This document shows positions 48,684 through 57,530 of a DNA stretch of 64,000 bases, piece by piece. The translations under genes and the position numbers were made by a program. Source of the stretch: Thiotrichales bacterium (GTDB lineage: Bacteria > Pseudomonadota > Gammaproteobacteria > JAABTG01); the NCBI GenBank assembly GCA_011389995.1, contig JAABTG010000004.1:16643-80642 (forward strand), in the 5' to 3' direction. The first letter of the stretch is position 1. Every line of letters starts with the position of its first letter. Under the pieces are notes generated by a model, which saw only the letters and a list, made by a program, of their open reading frames with translations, had not been told where the DNA came from and did not search any database.

Positions 48684-49340
48684 ATGATGGGGTCCCCCGG
48701 CAGCCGGGCATGCCCACCTCCACCGCGCATCTCCATCCGGGCGCTGCTGGTGACCATCCTGCTGGCCATGGCCACCCCCGCCGCAGCCGATATCTACCGC
48801 CTCATCGACCAACGGGGCGTCATCCATCTCTCGGACAAGCCCGCGGGCGATGACTGGAAGCTCATCGTGCGCACCCGCAAGGCGTGGTCGCCGGACCGCG
48901 TCCGCCCCATGCCCGAGAACCGTGCCCGCTTCTGGCCCCTGGTGGACGCCGCCGCCCGCCGCCACGGTCTCAACCAGGCCCTCATCGACGCCGTCATCAC
49001 CGCCGAGTCGGGTTACAACCCCGACGCCCTGTCCACCGCCGGGGCCATGGGTCTCATGCAACTCATGCCGGAGACCGCCCGCGCCTTTGGCGTCGACGAC
49101 CCTACGGATCCCGCCCAGAATATAGAGGGCGCCACGCGCTATCTGCGCCGGCTCATGGACCGCTACCTTAATCTCGAACTCGCCCTCGCCGCCTACAACG
49201 CCGGCGAGACCGCCGTGGCCCGCTTCGACAACCGTATTCCGCCCTACCCCGAAACCCGCCACTACGTCAGCAAGGTGATGAGGCTTTTTCGTCAGGGCCT
49301 GGAGCGCCAGGCGCCTCCCGCTATGGCGGAGGGGAAATGA
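48684..49340 (+). CDS. Lytic transglycosylase (SLT domain)
   Basis: 218 residues from ATG 48684 (or 48687). The upstream in-frame extension lies in csiV. Signal peptide (LLVTILLAMATPAAAD) then a short DUF4124-like segment (IYRLIDQRGVIHLSDKP) and a C-terminal SLT domain with catalytic Glu in ITAESGYNP, GAMGLMQLMPETA and LALAAYNAGETAV. It cleaves peptidoglycan between MurNAc and GlcNAc. Its TGA lies inside the first unit of a 7-bp tandem repeat. Confidence 0.9.
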   Translation: MMGSPGSRACPPPPRISIRALLVTILLAMATPAAADIYRLIDQRGVIHLSDKPAGDDWKLIVRTRKAWSPDRVRPMPENRARFWPLVDAAARRHGLNQALIDAVITAESGYNPDALSTAGAMGLMQLMPETARAFGVDDPTDPAQNIEGATRYLRRLMDRYLNLELALAAYNAGETAVARFDNRIPPYPETRHYVSKVMRLFRQGLERQAPPAMAEGK

Positions 49341-49401
49341 CAAAGGACAAAGGACAAAGGACAAAGGACAAAGGACAAAGGACAAAGGACAAAGGACAAA
49401 G
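49339..49401 (+). repeat. Perfect 7-bp tandem repeat (GACAAAG x9)
   Basis: Nine exact head-to-tail copies, 63 bp. The first copy overlaps the stop codon of the transglycosylase gene. Such simple repeats can expand or contract by slippage, here outside the coding sequence. Confidence 0.95.
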
Positions 49402-49459
49402 TGTGGCCCGGGATATTGAAGTAGAATAGAGGGCCCTGCCCCTGCCGTATCCCGCAGCG

Positions 49460-49852
49460 ATGAATCATCCCGCCCCCCCGGCATCGGACCCCGATGGCCT
49501 CCACCGCACCGCCCTCGACATCCTCCACCGTTGGGGCCTGTCGCGGGGTGAATGCGAGACTCTCCTCACCGGTGGCGACCGGCGCAGCCGGCGCCGTGCC
49601 GGAAAAGGGGCCGGTTCGTCCCTGCTGACGGAGACCCAGCGCACGGAGCGCCTCCAGCACATCATCGCCATCTACCGCGCGGTGTCCCAGACCTTCCCCC
49701 AATCGCCCCTGCTCGCGGATCTCTGGATCACCACCCCCCATTTCATGCTCGCTGACAAGACACCCCTGCAGGTGATTCTGGAGCGAGGCATCGAAGGCAT
49801 GACGTCGATCAGGCAGATGCTCGACGGCGACGGTTCCTGGGCTGGTATTTAA
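49460..49852 (+). CDS. Xre/MbcA/ParS-type (DUF2384) antitoxin-like protein
   Basis: 130 residues. N-terminal helical part (ALDILHRWGLSRGECETLLTG) with the pattern of an Xre/MbcA HTH. The C-terminal toxin-binding domain is TERLQHIIAIYRAVSQTFPQ...LADLWITTPHFMLADKTPLQVILERGIEGM, with the usual aromatic and 'P' pattern. In TA systems the domain binds RES-type toxins; no RES toxin gene is adjacent on either side. It may regulate a chromosomal target instead. Confidence 0.7.
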   Translation: MNHPAPPASDPDGLHRTALDILHRWGLSRGECETLLTGGDRRSRRRAGKGAGSSLLTETQRTERLQHIIAIYRAVSQTFPQSPLLADLWITTPHFMLADKTPLQVILERGIEGMTSIRQMLDGDGSWAGI

Positions 49853-49912
49853 GCAAAATACAGTAAATAATCAGCCTGAAAAGACGTATAAAGTGTGAGT
49901 GTATTTAAACGC

Positions 49913-49922
49913 ATATTAATAT
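49913..49922. promoter_or_regulatory. AT-rich palindrome, candidate ArsR operator
   Basis: ATATTAATAT within an AT-rich 95-nt stretch (49853-49947) just upstream of the ArsR-type gene. A TATAAA at 49887-49892 may be a -10 but has no good -35. Both the palindrome and its location suit autoregulation. Confidence 0.4.
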
Positions 49923-50013
49923 ACTGAAAGACTACTACATCGAATCGATGGACATACTCAGGGTACGGCGGTGGGGGGCTGCTGGAACTGTAACGAAGGT
50001 GGGGCAAAGGAAT

Positions 50014-50379
50014 ATGGAACAAACGACAAGCACGGTCTTTTCCACGGCCGAACTGGAGGATATCATCGCATCCCTGGCCAGCAACGACCGCGAGTTGGAG
50101 CGCACCGCCGCGGCCATCAAGGCCATGGCTCACCCCTTGAGGCTGAAGCTGCTCTGCCTGCTCGGTCAGGGCGAGATGTCCGTACAGAGGCTCACGGGCC
50201 ATTTCACCAACACGTCCCAGAGCAATATCTCCCAGCATCTCTCCCAGTTGCTGGAGCGCTCCGTGCTGGTGAATCGCAAGGCCGGCAATCAGGTCTTCTA
50301 CCGGGTGCGGGACGAGAGCATCCTGGGCCTCGTCCGCGCCATCAAGACCAGCTTCTGCGACGAAGTCACCTATAACTGA
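50014..50379 (+). CDS. ArsR-family transcriptional regulator
   Basis: 121 residues from ATG 50014 (AAAGGA site). Winged helix: MAHPLRLKLLCLLGQGEMSVQRLTGHF, NTSQSNISQHLSQLLERSVLVNRKAGNQVFYRV. A single Cys lies in the recognition-side helix (LLCLL) and one near the C-terminus (SFCDEV); this pair could sense redox, sulfide or a metal as in BigR/YgaV-type relatives. The classical arsenic-site ELCVCDL motif is absent. The target may be itself or the operon downstream. Confidence 0.85.
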   Translation: MEQTTSTVFSTAELEDIIASLASNDRELERTAAAIKAMAHPLRLKLLCLLGQGEMSVQRLTGHFTNTSQSNISQHLSQLLERSVLVNRKAGNQVFYRVRDESILGLVRAIKTSFCDEVTYN

Positions 50380-50429
50380 CCTCCACGCCCACTGGCCTTG
50401 CGGGTGGCGTGCCGTATAAGCTCTCCGCC

Positions 50430-51338
50430 ATGGTCCTCGGCGAGTTCTCCATCATCGATGAATTCTTCACCCGACTCGGCGCGTCCCGCGGCGACGTCGT
50501 GGTGGGCGTGGGTGATGACGGGGCGCTGCTGGCGCCCCTCGCGGACCATCGCCTGGTCACCGCCGCCCGCACTCAGCACCTGTCCGCCGGCGACCTGCCC
50601 GATGGGGCCACCCTCGCCCGCCGCCTGGTGTCCGGGGCGGTCACGGAGCTGGCCATGGGCGGCGCCCGCCCCGCCTGGTTGACCCTCATCCTGACCCTGC
50701 CGGAGGCCGACGCCTCCTGGCTGGCGGGCTTCGGCCAGGGTATGGACGAGATAACGACCGACCTGGGCCTCGCCCTGGTGGGCGGCGACACCACCCGCGG
50801 TCCCGGACGCATCACCGTCATCGCCCATGGCCAGCGCCCCGATGCCCTGGCCGCCCCCTCCCCTCCCGCCGCCGGCGACCTCGTCTATGTCACCGGCCGG
50901 CTCGGCGCCCAGGGGCTGGCCCTGTTGGACCGCCACGGCGAGATCCGGCTGCCCCGGGCGGCCCGGGAGGAGGCCGGTGCCGCTTTGGATCGGGAGCCGC
51001 CGCCCATGGCAGGCGCCCTCGCCCTGGCCGCCGTCGTCCCCGCCATGGCGACCCTGGAGGACGGCCTCGCCAACGCCCTCGAGGCCCTGCTGGCCCCCCA
51101 CGATTTGGGGGCCACCATCTACCCCGATGCCCTGCCCGTGGATCCGCTGCTCGAACCGTACCTCGACTGGGTGGGTGGCCGGGAGTTCCTGCTGCGGGCG
51201 GCGTCCGGCTTCGGCCTCGTCCTGGTGGCCCCGGCTCCCGCCCAGGCCCAGGTGGAGGCCCTGGTGGCCGACCACGGGCTGGTCGCCGCCTGGGTGGGGC
51301 TGGTGGAGCGTCAGGCCGGGGTACGCGGGGGTGAATGA
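50430..51338 (+). CDS. Degenerate thiamine-monophosphate kinase-like protein
   Basis: 302 residues, ThiL fold and length. GEFSIIDEFF, GVGDDGALL and GGDTTRGP match ThiL. But the TMP/ATP-site STDTLVAGNHF is replaced by TAARTQHLSA, the NLSDLAAMGADP Asp by AVTELAMGGARP, and GGEDYE by GGREFL, removing several metal-binding acids. A full kinase is therefore unlikely; it could be a non-catalytic or altered-specificity paralogue. The start is uncertain (GTG 50409 or ATG 50430). It overlaps mutH by 8 nt. Confidence 0.72.
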   Translation: MVLGEFSIIDEFFTRLGASRGDVVVGVGDDGALLAPLADHRLVTAARTQHLSAGDLPDGATLARRLVSGAVTELAMGGARPAWLTLILTLPEADASWLAGFGQGMDEITTDLGLALVGGDTTRGPGRITVIAHGQRPDALAAPSPPAAGDLVYVTGRLGAQGLALLDRHGEIRLPRAAREEAGAALDREPPPMAGALALAAVVPAMATLEDGLANALEALLAPHDLGATIYPDALPVDPLLEPYLDWVGGREFLLRAASGFGLVLVAPAPAQAQVEALVADHGLVAAWVGLVERQAGVRGGE

Positions 51339-52014
51339 GGCCACCGCTGTTGCGGCCCCGCCCGCCAGCGAGGCGGAACTGCTGACGCGGGCCCATGCCA
51401 TCGCCGGCCTCAGTCTCACGGAGCTCTCCGAGGCTTTCGACACCCCCCTCCCGGCGGACACCCGCAGTGGCAAGGGCTGGTCCGGGCAGCTGCTGGAGCG
51501 GGTGCTGGGGGCCACCGCCGGGGCCCTGGCGGAACCGGACTTCCAGGCCCTGGGGGTGGAGATGAAGACCCTGCCCCTGGCGGCCTCGGGGAGGCCGCGG
51601 GAATCCACCTACGTGTGCACCGTGCCCCTGGACGGCAGCGCGGAACCCCGCTGGGAGGACTCATGGGTGCGCCGCAAGCTGGCCCGGGTGCTGTGGCTGC
51701 CGGTGGAGGGCGATCCCTCCATTCCCCTGCCTCACCGGAGGGTGGGCACGGCCATCCTGTGGAGCCCCGAGGCGGACCTCGAGGCCGCCCTGCGCACGGA
51801 CTGGGAGGAGCTCATGGAGCGGGTGGTGATGGGAGAGGTGGACGAGCTGAGCGCCCACCTCGGCAGCTACCTGCAGATCCGACCCAAGGCGGCGGACGGC
51901 CGGGCCCTGACCCGTGGCGTCGGCCACGACGGCGCGCCGGTGCTGACCCTGCCCCGCGGCTTCTACCTGCGCACCGCCTTCACCGACGAGATCCTGCGGC
52001 GTCACTATCTGTGA
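51331..52014 (+). CDS. mutH: DNA mismatch repair endonuclease MutH
   Basis: 227 residues from a GTG at 51331; the upstream part of the frame lies in the ThiL-like gene. Catalytic D-x6-E-x-K is visible as PDFQALGVEMKTLP, with an earlier SGKGWSGQLLE. It nicks the unmethylated strand at hemimethylated GATC with MutS/MutL, hence Dam methylation is expected in this organism. It overlaps its upstream and downstream genes by 8 and 4 nt, so it is operonic and coupled. Confidence 0.9.
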   Translation: MNEATAVAAPPASEAELLTRAHAIAGLSLTELSEAFDTPLPADTRSGKGWSGQLLERVLGATAGALAEPDFQALGVEMKTLPLAASGRPRESTYVCTVPLDGSAEPRWEDSWVRRKLARVLWLPVEGDPSIPLPHRRVGTAILWSPEADLEAALRTDWEELMERVVMGEVDELSAHLGSYLQIRPKAADGRALTRGVGHDGAPVLTLPRGFYLRTAFTDEILRRHYL

Positions 52015-52868
52015 GGGGTGGGTCCATCATCCGGCGCCGCGCGGCATCCCTCGCGGCCCTGCTGCTCGCCGCGACGACCACCGCGGGCACGGCCCCGGCC
52101 GCCGCGCCGTCCCGGGTGGCCTCCATGAATCTATGCACGGACGTGCTGCTTTACGAGCTCGCCCGGAGGGAACAGATCGCCTCCCTCAGCCACCTCGCGG
52201 TGGATCCCCTGGTGTCCTATTACGCACCGGCCATGGGCGACTTCCCCATCAATCACGGCCACGCCGAGGAACTGCTGGCCCTGGAGCCCGACCTGGTGCT
52301 CGCCGCCGGCTTTTCTCCTTCCCCCACCCTGGCCCTGCTGGAGCGCCAGGGCATTGCGGTGACCATCGTCCCGGCCGCCCGGACCCTCGCCGCACTGCCG
52401 GGGCTGTACCGCGAGACGGCGCGGCTGCTGGGCCGGCCGCAACGGGGCGAATACTACGCCCGGCGCCTCGCCATGCTGGCAGAGGCCGCCGCCGAGGCCC
52501 CCGCCAACGGCCCCCGCGCCGTGGTGTTCCAGGCCAACGGCCTCACCTACGGTGCCGGCACCCTGGCCCATGACGTGCTGCGGGCGGCAGGCCTGCGCAA
52601 CCTCGCCGCCGAGCAGGGCCTGGAGGGCGCGGGCTATCTGTCCCTGGAGGAACTGCTCCACGGCCGCCCGGAGGTGGTGGTGCTGGGCGCCCATCACGGC
52701 TGGCCCAGTCGTGGCCAGGCCCTGTTGGAACACCCGGTATTCGGCCGTTACGTGAAGACCGCCGCCGCGCCGCGGCTGGTGAACCTGCCCGAGCGCTTCT
52801 GGGCCTGTCCCGGCGCCTACCTGGAGGCGGCCGTGGAGCGCCTGCGGCGCGCGGCGGCGGCGCCATGA
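52011..52868 (+). CDS. Periplasmic binding protein, iron-siderophore/haem/cobalamin ABC type
   Basis: 285 residues from a GTG at 52011 overlapping the mutH stop. A short basic N-terminus and hydrophobic stretch (ASLAALLLAATTTAGTAPAAAP) form a signal peptide. The mature part is the TroA-like two-lobe fold (ASMNLCTDVLLYELA, EELLALEPDLVLA, LPERFWACPG). The substrate is not assignable: no riboswitch, TonB receptor or cobalamin gene is adjacent. Followed by its permease and ATPase with 4-nt overlaps. Confidence 0.82.
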   Translation: MRGGSIIRRRAASLAALLLAATTTAGTAPAAAPSRVASMNLCTDVLLYELARREQIASLSHLAVDPLVSYYAPAMGDFPINHGHAEELLALEPDLVLAAGFSPSPTLALLERQGIAVTIVPAARTLAALPGLYRETARLLGRPQRGEYYARRLAMLAEAAAEAPANGPRAVVFQANGLTYGAGTLAHDVLRAAGLRNLAAEQGLEGAGYLSLEELLHGRPEVVVLGAHHGWPSRGQALLEHPVFGRYVKTAAAPRLVNLPERFWACPGAYLEAAVERLRRAAAAP

Positions 52869-53869
52869 ACCCCACCACCGGCCGCACGGCGGCCCTCTAC
52901 GGCGGCCTGGTGGCGGCGGTGGCGCTGCTGGCCCTGGCATCCCTGGGGGCGGGCCGGGCACCCATCGCCCTGCTGGATATCGTGCCCGCCCTGTGGTCCC
53001 GGGATGACTCCCTGGCGGCCCTCATCGTCCAGGAGGTGCGCCTGCCCCGCACCCTCCTGGCGGTGCTCGTGGGGGCCACCCTCGGCCTCGCCGGAGCCGC
53101 CCTCCAGGGCCTGCTGCGCAATCCCCTGGCGGAACCCGGCGTCATCGGCATCTCCAGCTGTGCCGCCCTGGGCGCCGTCGCGGTCTTCTACACCGGCCTC
53201 AGCCAGGCCTTCCCCCTGGCCCTGCCCCTGGGGGGCGTCACCGGGGCCCTGGCGGCGGTCTCCCTGCTCTATATGCTGGCCGGGCGGGGGGAGAGCCTGC
53301 TGGCCCTGGTGCTGGCCGGCGTGGCCCTCAACAGCCTGGCCGGTGCCCTCACCGCCCTGGCCCTGAATCTCTCCCCCAATCCCTTCGCCGCCTACGAGGT
53401 GTTCTTCTGGCTCCTCGGCTCCCTCGGGGATCGCAGCATGGAACACGTCCATCTCGCCCTGCCCCTGATGCTGCCCGGCTGGCTGCTGCTCCTCAGCACC
53501 GGCCGCGCCCTGGATGCCCTCACCCTGGGGGAGGACGCCGCCGCCAGCCTGGGCTTCGGCATCGCCTCGGTGCGCAACCGTGTGGTACTGGGCAGCGCCC
53601 TGGCGGTGGGAGCGGCGGTGGCGGTGAGTGGTGTGGTGGGCTTCGTGGGACTGGTGGTGCCCCATCTGCTGCGGCCCCTGGTGGCCCATCGGCCCGGGGC
53701 CCTGCTGCCGGCCAGCGCCCTGGGCGGGGCGGTGCTGGTGCTGGCGGCGGATCTGCTGGTACGTATGGCGGGGGGCGGCCAGGAGCTCAAGCTGGGGGTG
53801 GTCACCGCCCTGGTGGGGGCCCCGTTCTTCCTCTACCTCGTGCTCCACTACCGCAGGCGCATGCTGTGA
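52865..53869 (+). CDS. FecCD-family iron/cobalamin-type ABC permease
   Basis: 334 residues, 9-10 membrane helices, family marks RLPRTLLAVLVGATLGLAGAALQGLLRNPLAEPG and GFVGLVVPHLLRPLVAHRP. It forms the inner-membrane channel for the binding protein above. ATGA overlap with the previous gene and GTGA with the next. Confidence 0.9.
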   Translation: MNPTTGRTAALYGGLVAAVALLALASLGAGRAPIALLDIVPALWSRDDSLAALIVQEVRLPRTLLAVLVGATLGLAGAALQGLLRNPLAEPGVIGISSCAALGAVAVFYTGLSQAFPLALPLGGVTGALAAVSLLYMLAGRGESLLALVLAGVALNSLAGALTALALNLSPNPFAAYEVFFWLLGSLGDRSMEHVHLALPLMLPGWLLLLSTGRALDALTLGEDAAASLGFGIASVRNRVVLGSALAVGAAVAVSGVVGFVGLVVPHLLRPLVAHRPGALLPASALGGAVLVLAADLLVRMAGGGQELKLGVVTALVGAPFFLYLVLHYRRRML

Positions 53870-54660
53870 GGGAACTCCAGGGCCACGGCATCCGGGTCAG
53901 TTTCGGCGCCTTCGAGGCCCTGAAGGGGGTATCCCTGGCCCTGCGGCCCCATGAGTTGGTGGGACTCATCGGCCCCAACGGCTCCGGCAAGAGCACCCTG
54001 GTGCGGGCCCTCCTCGGCCTGCAGGCCATGGACGCCGGCCGGGTCACCCTGGATGGCCGTCCCCTCCATGCCATGGACCGGCGTCGCGTGGCCCGCGACC
54101 TGGCCTACCTGCCCCAGGCCGGCGCCGCCCAGTGGCCTCTGCGGGTCTACGACGTGGTGGCCCTGGGCCGCCTGCCCCACCGCGCGCCCTGGCGCGGCCC
54201 GGCCGCCGCCGACCACGAGGCGGTACAGCGGGCCCTGGAACAGACCGCTACCCGGCACCTGGCCGAGCGCCACGTGGATACCCTGTCCGGCGGTGAGCGC
54301 CTGCGCGTCCACCTGGCCCGCGTGCTGGCCGGTGAACCGGACATCCTGCTGGCCGACGAGCCGGTGGCGGCCCTCGACCCCTACCATCAGCTGTCCGCCA
54401 TGAATCTGCTGCGCGGCCACGCCGCCCGCGGGCACGGCGTGCTGGTGGTACTCCACGACCTCACCCTCGCCGCGCGCTTCTGCCATCGCCTGGTGCTGCT
54501 GGATCACGGCCGCGTGGTGGCCCATGGCCCGCCCGCCACCGTCCTCACCGCCGCCCACCTGGGCACCACCTACCATATCGGCGTCCACAGCGGTGACCAC
54601 GGTGGCGAGCACTACGTCATCCCCTGGTCCATCTGTCGTGAGGATCCCCCCGGTGGCTGA
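53866..54660 (+). CDS. ABC transporter ATP-binding protein (FepC/BtuD type)
   Basis: 264 residues from a GTG start. Walker A LIGPNGSGKSTLVRALL, signature LSGGERLRVHLARVL, Walker B ILLADEPVAALD, and His switch LVVLHDLTLAARF. Energises the FecCD permease. The last gene of the mutH-SBP-permease-ATPase string. Confidence 0.92.
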   Translation: MRELQGHGIRVSFGAFEALKGVSLALRPHELVGLIGPNGSGKSTLVRALLGLQAMDAGRVTLDGRPLHAMDRRRVARDLAYLPQAGAAQWPLRVYDVVALGRLPHRAPWRGPAAADHEAVQRALEQTATRHLAERHVDTLSGGERLRVHLARVLAGEPDILLADEPVAALDPYHQLSAMNLLRGHAARGHGVLVVLHDLTLAARFCHRLVLLDHGRVVAHGPPATVLTAAHLGTTYHIGVHSGDHGGEHYVIPWSICREDPPGG

Positions 54661-54760
54661 AACAAACGACCCCCTCGGCCGGTCCTCCAGATCCGGGGAT
54701 GCCGCCGTGGCAGGACGGTACCCGCCCTGTCTCCGACCCCCGGCCTGACGGACCCCTGAA

Positions 54761-56704
54761 TTGATCGCATACCTAAACAGCCTGCGCTTCCAGCTCGTCG
54801 CGGTGTTACTGCTGCTGGTGATGCTGTGCACCGTGCTCGCCCTGCTGGCGGTGGAGCACATCGCCCAGCACCGCGAGGACAATGCGGCCCTGCAACTGGC
54901 CGGCCGTCTCGAGGTGGCCGCCCAGCAACTCGCCTTCCAGGGCATGAACTACAAGGAGAACGCACCCCGGGACTACGCCACCTACTACCGGGACGTGCGG
55001 CTCTACTACCAGGACCTCATGGCCCAGCTACGGGCCTTCGACGCCATCATGGGGGGCTTCGGTTCCGGCGAGCTGTCGCCGGAACTCACCGGCCTGGAGC
55101 ATTCGGTCATGCCCATGCTGGATGAGCGGGGCCAGGCCGCCCTCAGGGAGCTGGAGACGGTGTGGCAACGCTATCGCTCGGGACTCATGGAAAAGCTCGG
55201 CGACGACCCCGATGAGCCGCGCCTCGAATGGGCCTCCGAGTTCATCATCGACCACCGCGAGGAATTGGGCGCCGCCACCACCCGCATGGTGTCCGAGACC
55301 CAGCGGGTGGTGGGGGAGCGCCTGGAGCGCATCAACCAGGCCAACCGCGTGGGGCTGGTGGCCATGGTCGCCATCACCCTCGCCACCATCCTGTGGTTCG
55401 TATTCCGGGTCATGCGGCCCCTGCGCATCGCCCTCCATGGCTTCCAACAGGTGGCGCGGGGAGATTTCGGCCACCAGCTGCAGGTGGGCGGTGTCACCGA
55501 GTTCCGGGAGATGACGGACGCCTTCAACCGCCTGTCCGCCCGTCTCCATCGCCTGTTCCGCCTCATCGATCGTCTGCAGCAGGGCAGCGACCTCAACGAG
55601 ACCCTGCTGTTCGTGCGCGAGGAGTTCAGCCCCCTGCTGCCCCTGGACTGGGTGGGGGCGCTGTTCAGCACCCGCGACGGCACCGGCCTCAACCTGGACC
55701 AGGTGTGTGATCACACCGTGGCGCCCCGCCGCCTGCGGCGCACCTTCCCCCTGCGGGACCCGGTGCTGGTGCGCGCCCTGGAGACATCCGAGACCGTCCA
55801 CGTGGACCACCTGGCGCGCCCCGGTGGCCGCGAGGACACGTCGTCACCGTTCCTCGACTACCTGGCGGACATGGGCCTCGGCAGCGCCATCATCCTGCCC
55901 TTCCGGGACCAGGACACCCTGCGGGGCATGCTGGTGTTCGCCGCCCGCCAGCCCTCGGCCTATACGCCGGCCCACCTGGAACTCCTCAGCAACGTGGGCC
56001 AGCTCATCACCCACTCCTTCGGCAAGACGGTCAAGCTGGCGGAACAGACCCGCCTGGCGGCCATCGGCGAATTCACCTCCGGCATCGTTCACGAGGTGCG
56101 CAACCCCCTGGCCACCATCTCCATGGCCCTGCAATATTTCCGGAACGTGGAACTGCCGGACAAGGCACGCAAGCGCGCCGACCTGGCTGCCCAGGAGACC
56201 CGCCGGGTGGAGCGCCTGCTGGAGGACATCCTGCTCTACTCCAAACCCGTCACCCTGCGCCTCGAGGGCATCCCCCTGAAGGCCAAGGTACAGGACTTCC
56301 TGGACACCTACCGGGGCCTGGCGGAGGACAAGGGGCAGAGCTTCGAGCTCCATGGCGAGGAGGTGGAGATTCAGGGTGACTGGAACCGCCTCACCCAGGT
56401 CCTGCTCAATGTGGCGAGGAACGCCGTGGAGGCCGCCCCCGGGGGCACCCCCATCCGCTGGGTGATAGACCGGGCCCCGGATTCCCTCTACGTGAGCCTC
56501 AGCGCCCACAATCTGGGGGAGCCCATCCCCAGGGACAATCTGGAACACCTGACGGCCCCCTTCTTCACCACCAAGGCCGGTGGCACCGGCCTCGGCCTCG
56601 GTATCGTCAAGCGCCTGGTGGAGGCCCACGGCGGAGAACTGCGCATCACCTCCAGCAGCGATGAGGGGACCACCGTCACCGTGCTCCTTCCCGCGGCGGG
56701 CTGA
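54761..56704 (+). CDS. Membrane sensor histidine kinase (HAMP-GAF-HisKA)
   Basis: 647 residues from a TTG at 54761; no ATG that keeps the first helix is available, so the start is uncertain. TM1 about 10-32, a ~165-residue periplasmic helical sensor, TM2 about 198-218, HAMP, a GAF-like domain (about 290-420), HisKA with phospho-acceptor His444 in GIVHEVRNPL, and HATPase (LNVARNAVEAAPGG, GGTGLGLGIVKRLVEAHGG). No response regulator is adjacent: an orphan kinase. Confidence 0.88.
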   Translation: MIAYLNSLRFQLVAVLLLLVMLCTVLALLAVEHIAQHREDNAALQLAGRLEVAAQQLAFQGMNYKENAPRDYATYYRDVRLYYQDLMAQLRAFDAIMGGFGSGELSPELTGLEHSVMPMLDERGQAALRELETVWQRYRSGLMEKLGDDPDEPRLEWASEFIIDHREELGAATTRMVSETQRVVGERLERINQANRVGLVAMVAITLATILWFVFRVMRPLRIALHGFQQVARGDFGHQLQVGGVTEFREMTDAFNRLSARLHRLFRLIDRLQQGSDLNETLLFVREEFSPLLPLDWVGALFSTRDGTGLNLDQVCDHTVAPRRLRRTFPLRDPVLVRALETSETVHVDHLARPGGREDTSSPFLDYLADMGLGSAIILPFRDQDTLRGMLVFAARQPSAYTPAHLELLSNVGQLITHSFGKTVKLAEQTRLAAIGEFTSGIVHEVRNPLATISMALQYFRNVELPDKARKRADLAAQETRRVERLLEDILLYSKPVTLRLEGIPLKAKVQDFLDTYRGLAEDKGQSFELHGEEVEIQGDWNRLTQVLLNVARNAVEAAPGGTPIRWVIDRAPDSLYVSLSAHNLGEPIPRDNLEHLTAPFFTTKAGGTGLGLGIVKRLVEAHGGELRITSSSDEGTTVTVLLPAAG

Positions 56705-56748
56705 GCTTGAGCCGCCATGCCGGCCGGCCCCCCATGGGGGGCCGGGAC

Positions 56749-57069
56749 TCAAGCCGCCGGAGGACCCACCAGGATGCGGCCGTGCTCGCGGCGCACGGGG
56801 TAGACGGCGATATCCTCCTCGGCGGGATCGGCCTGCACCGCGCCGGTCTCCAGGTCGAAATAGCTGCCGTGGAGGGGACAGTGGACGCAACCGTCCTTGA
56901 TATACCCCTTGTCCATGGGTGCGTCCTCATGGGGACAGAGCCCGGCCACGGCATGTATGCGGTCTCCCACCCGGGCGAGAAGCACCGGCTCACCGCCCCG
57001 TTCCACCATCAGGACCCCGCCTTCGCCCAGCTCGGTCTCACTACAGACATCCACGAAACCCTGTTCCAT
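56749..57069 (-). CDS. Rieske [2Fe-2S] ferredoxin
   Basis: 106 residues from ATG 57069 (GAGGCGG site; the in-frame TTG upstream is weaker). Cluster ligands in CPHEDAPM and CPLHGSYFD (Cys-x-His, Cys-x2-His). Resembles small NirD/bphF-type soluble Rieske proteins that pass electrons to oxygenases or reductases; no oxygenase is adjacent. It is the second gene after the CBS protein, 8 nt apart. Confidence 0.87.
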   Translation of the reverse strand: MEQGFVDVCSETELGEGGVLMVERGGEPVLLARVGDRIHAVAGLCPHEDAPMDKGYIKDGCVHCPLHGSYFDLETGAVQADPAEEDIAVYPVRREHGRILVGPPAA

Positions 57070-57077
57070 GGTCCGCC

Positions 57078-57530
57078 TCAATCCGCCCGGGTTTCCGCTT
57101 CCCGCAGGCCCTCGCGCCGGATGAGCTTGGACAGGTCCGACAGCTCGCCGGCGAGGAACTCCAGCAGGTCGTCCATGCTGAGCACGCCGGTGAGGTAATG
57201 GTCCACGTCGTCCACCACCGGCAGGCGCCGCACCCCCATGGCCCGCATACGCAGGATGGTTTCCCAGATGCCGTCGGATTCCCGGGCGATGAGCAGCTCG
57301 GGACTGGTGAGGTCCCCCACCACCCCGTCCAGCGGCAGGTCCCTGGCCAGCACCTCCACCACCAGGTCGCGATCCGTCACCACCCCCAGGGGCTTCGTAC
57401 TGTCCTCCTCACCTTCCACGATGATGAGACAGCCCACGTGATGTCGGCGCATGAGCTTGCTCGCCTCAGTGATGGATGTCTCCATCCCTGTCGTCACCAC
57501 ATCACGGTTGCAGATTTCCCCTACGGACAT
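57078..57530 (-). CDS. CBS-domain protein
   Basis: 150 residues, two CBS repeats (EICNRDVVTTGMETSITEASKLM...GVVTDRDLV and PELLIARESDGIWETILRMRAMGVRRLPVVDD...GVLSMDDLLEFL). Such stand-alone CBS pairs bind adenine nucleotides and sense energy charge. A short C-terminal helix follows. It is divergent from the VWA gene across 192 nt. GGGGGAG ribosome site. Confidence 0.88.
   Translation of the reverse strand: MSVGEICNRDVVTTGMETSITEASKLMRRHHVGCLIIVEGEEDSTKPLGVVTDRDLVVEVLARDLPLDGVVGDLTSPELLIARESDGIWETILRMRAMGVRRLPVVDDVDHYLTGVLSMDDLLEFLAGELSDLSKLIRREGLREAETRAD

Noticed and set aside
49339..49401. CRISPR-like array
   Set aside because: Units are 7 bp without spacers; a simple sequence repeat.
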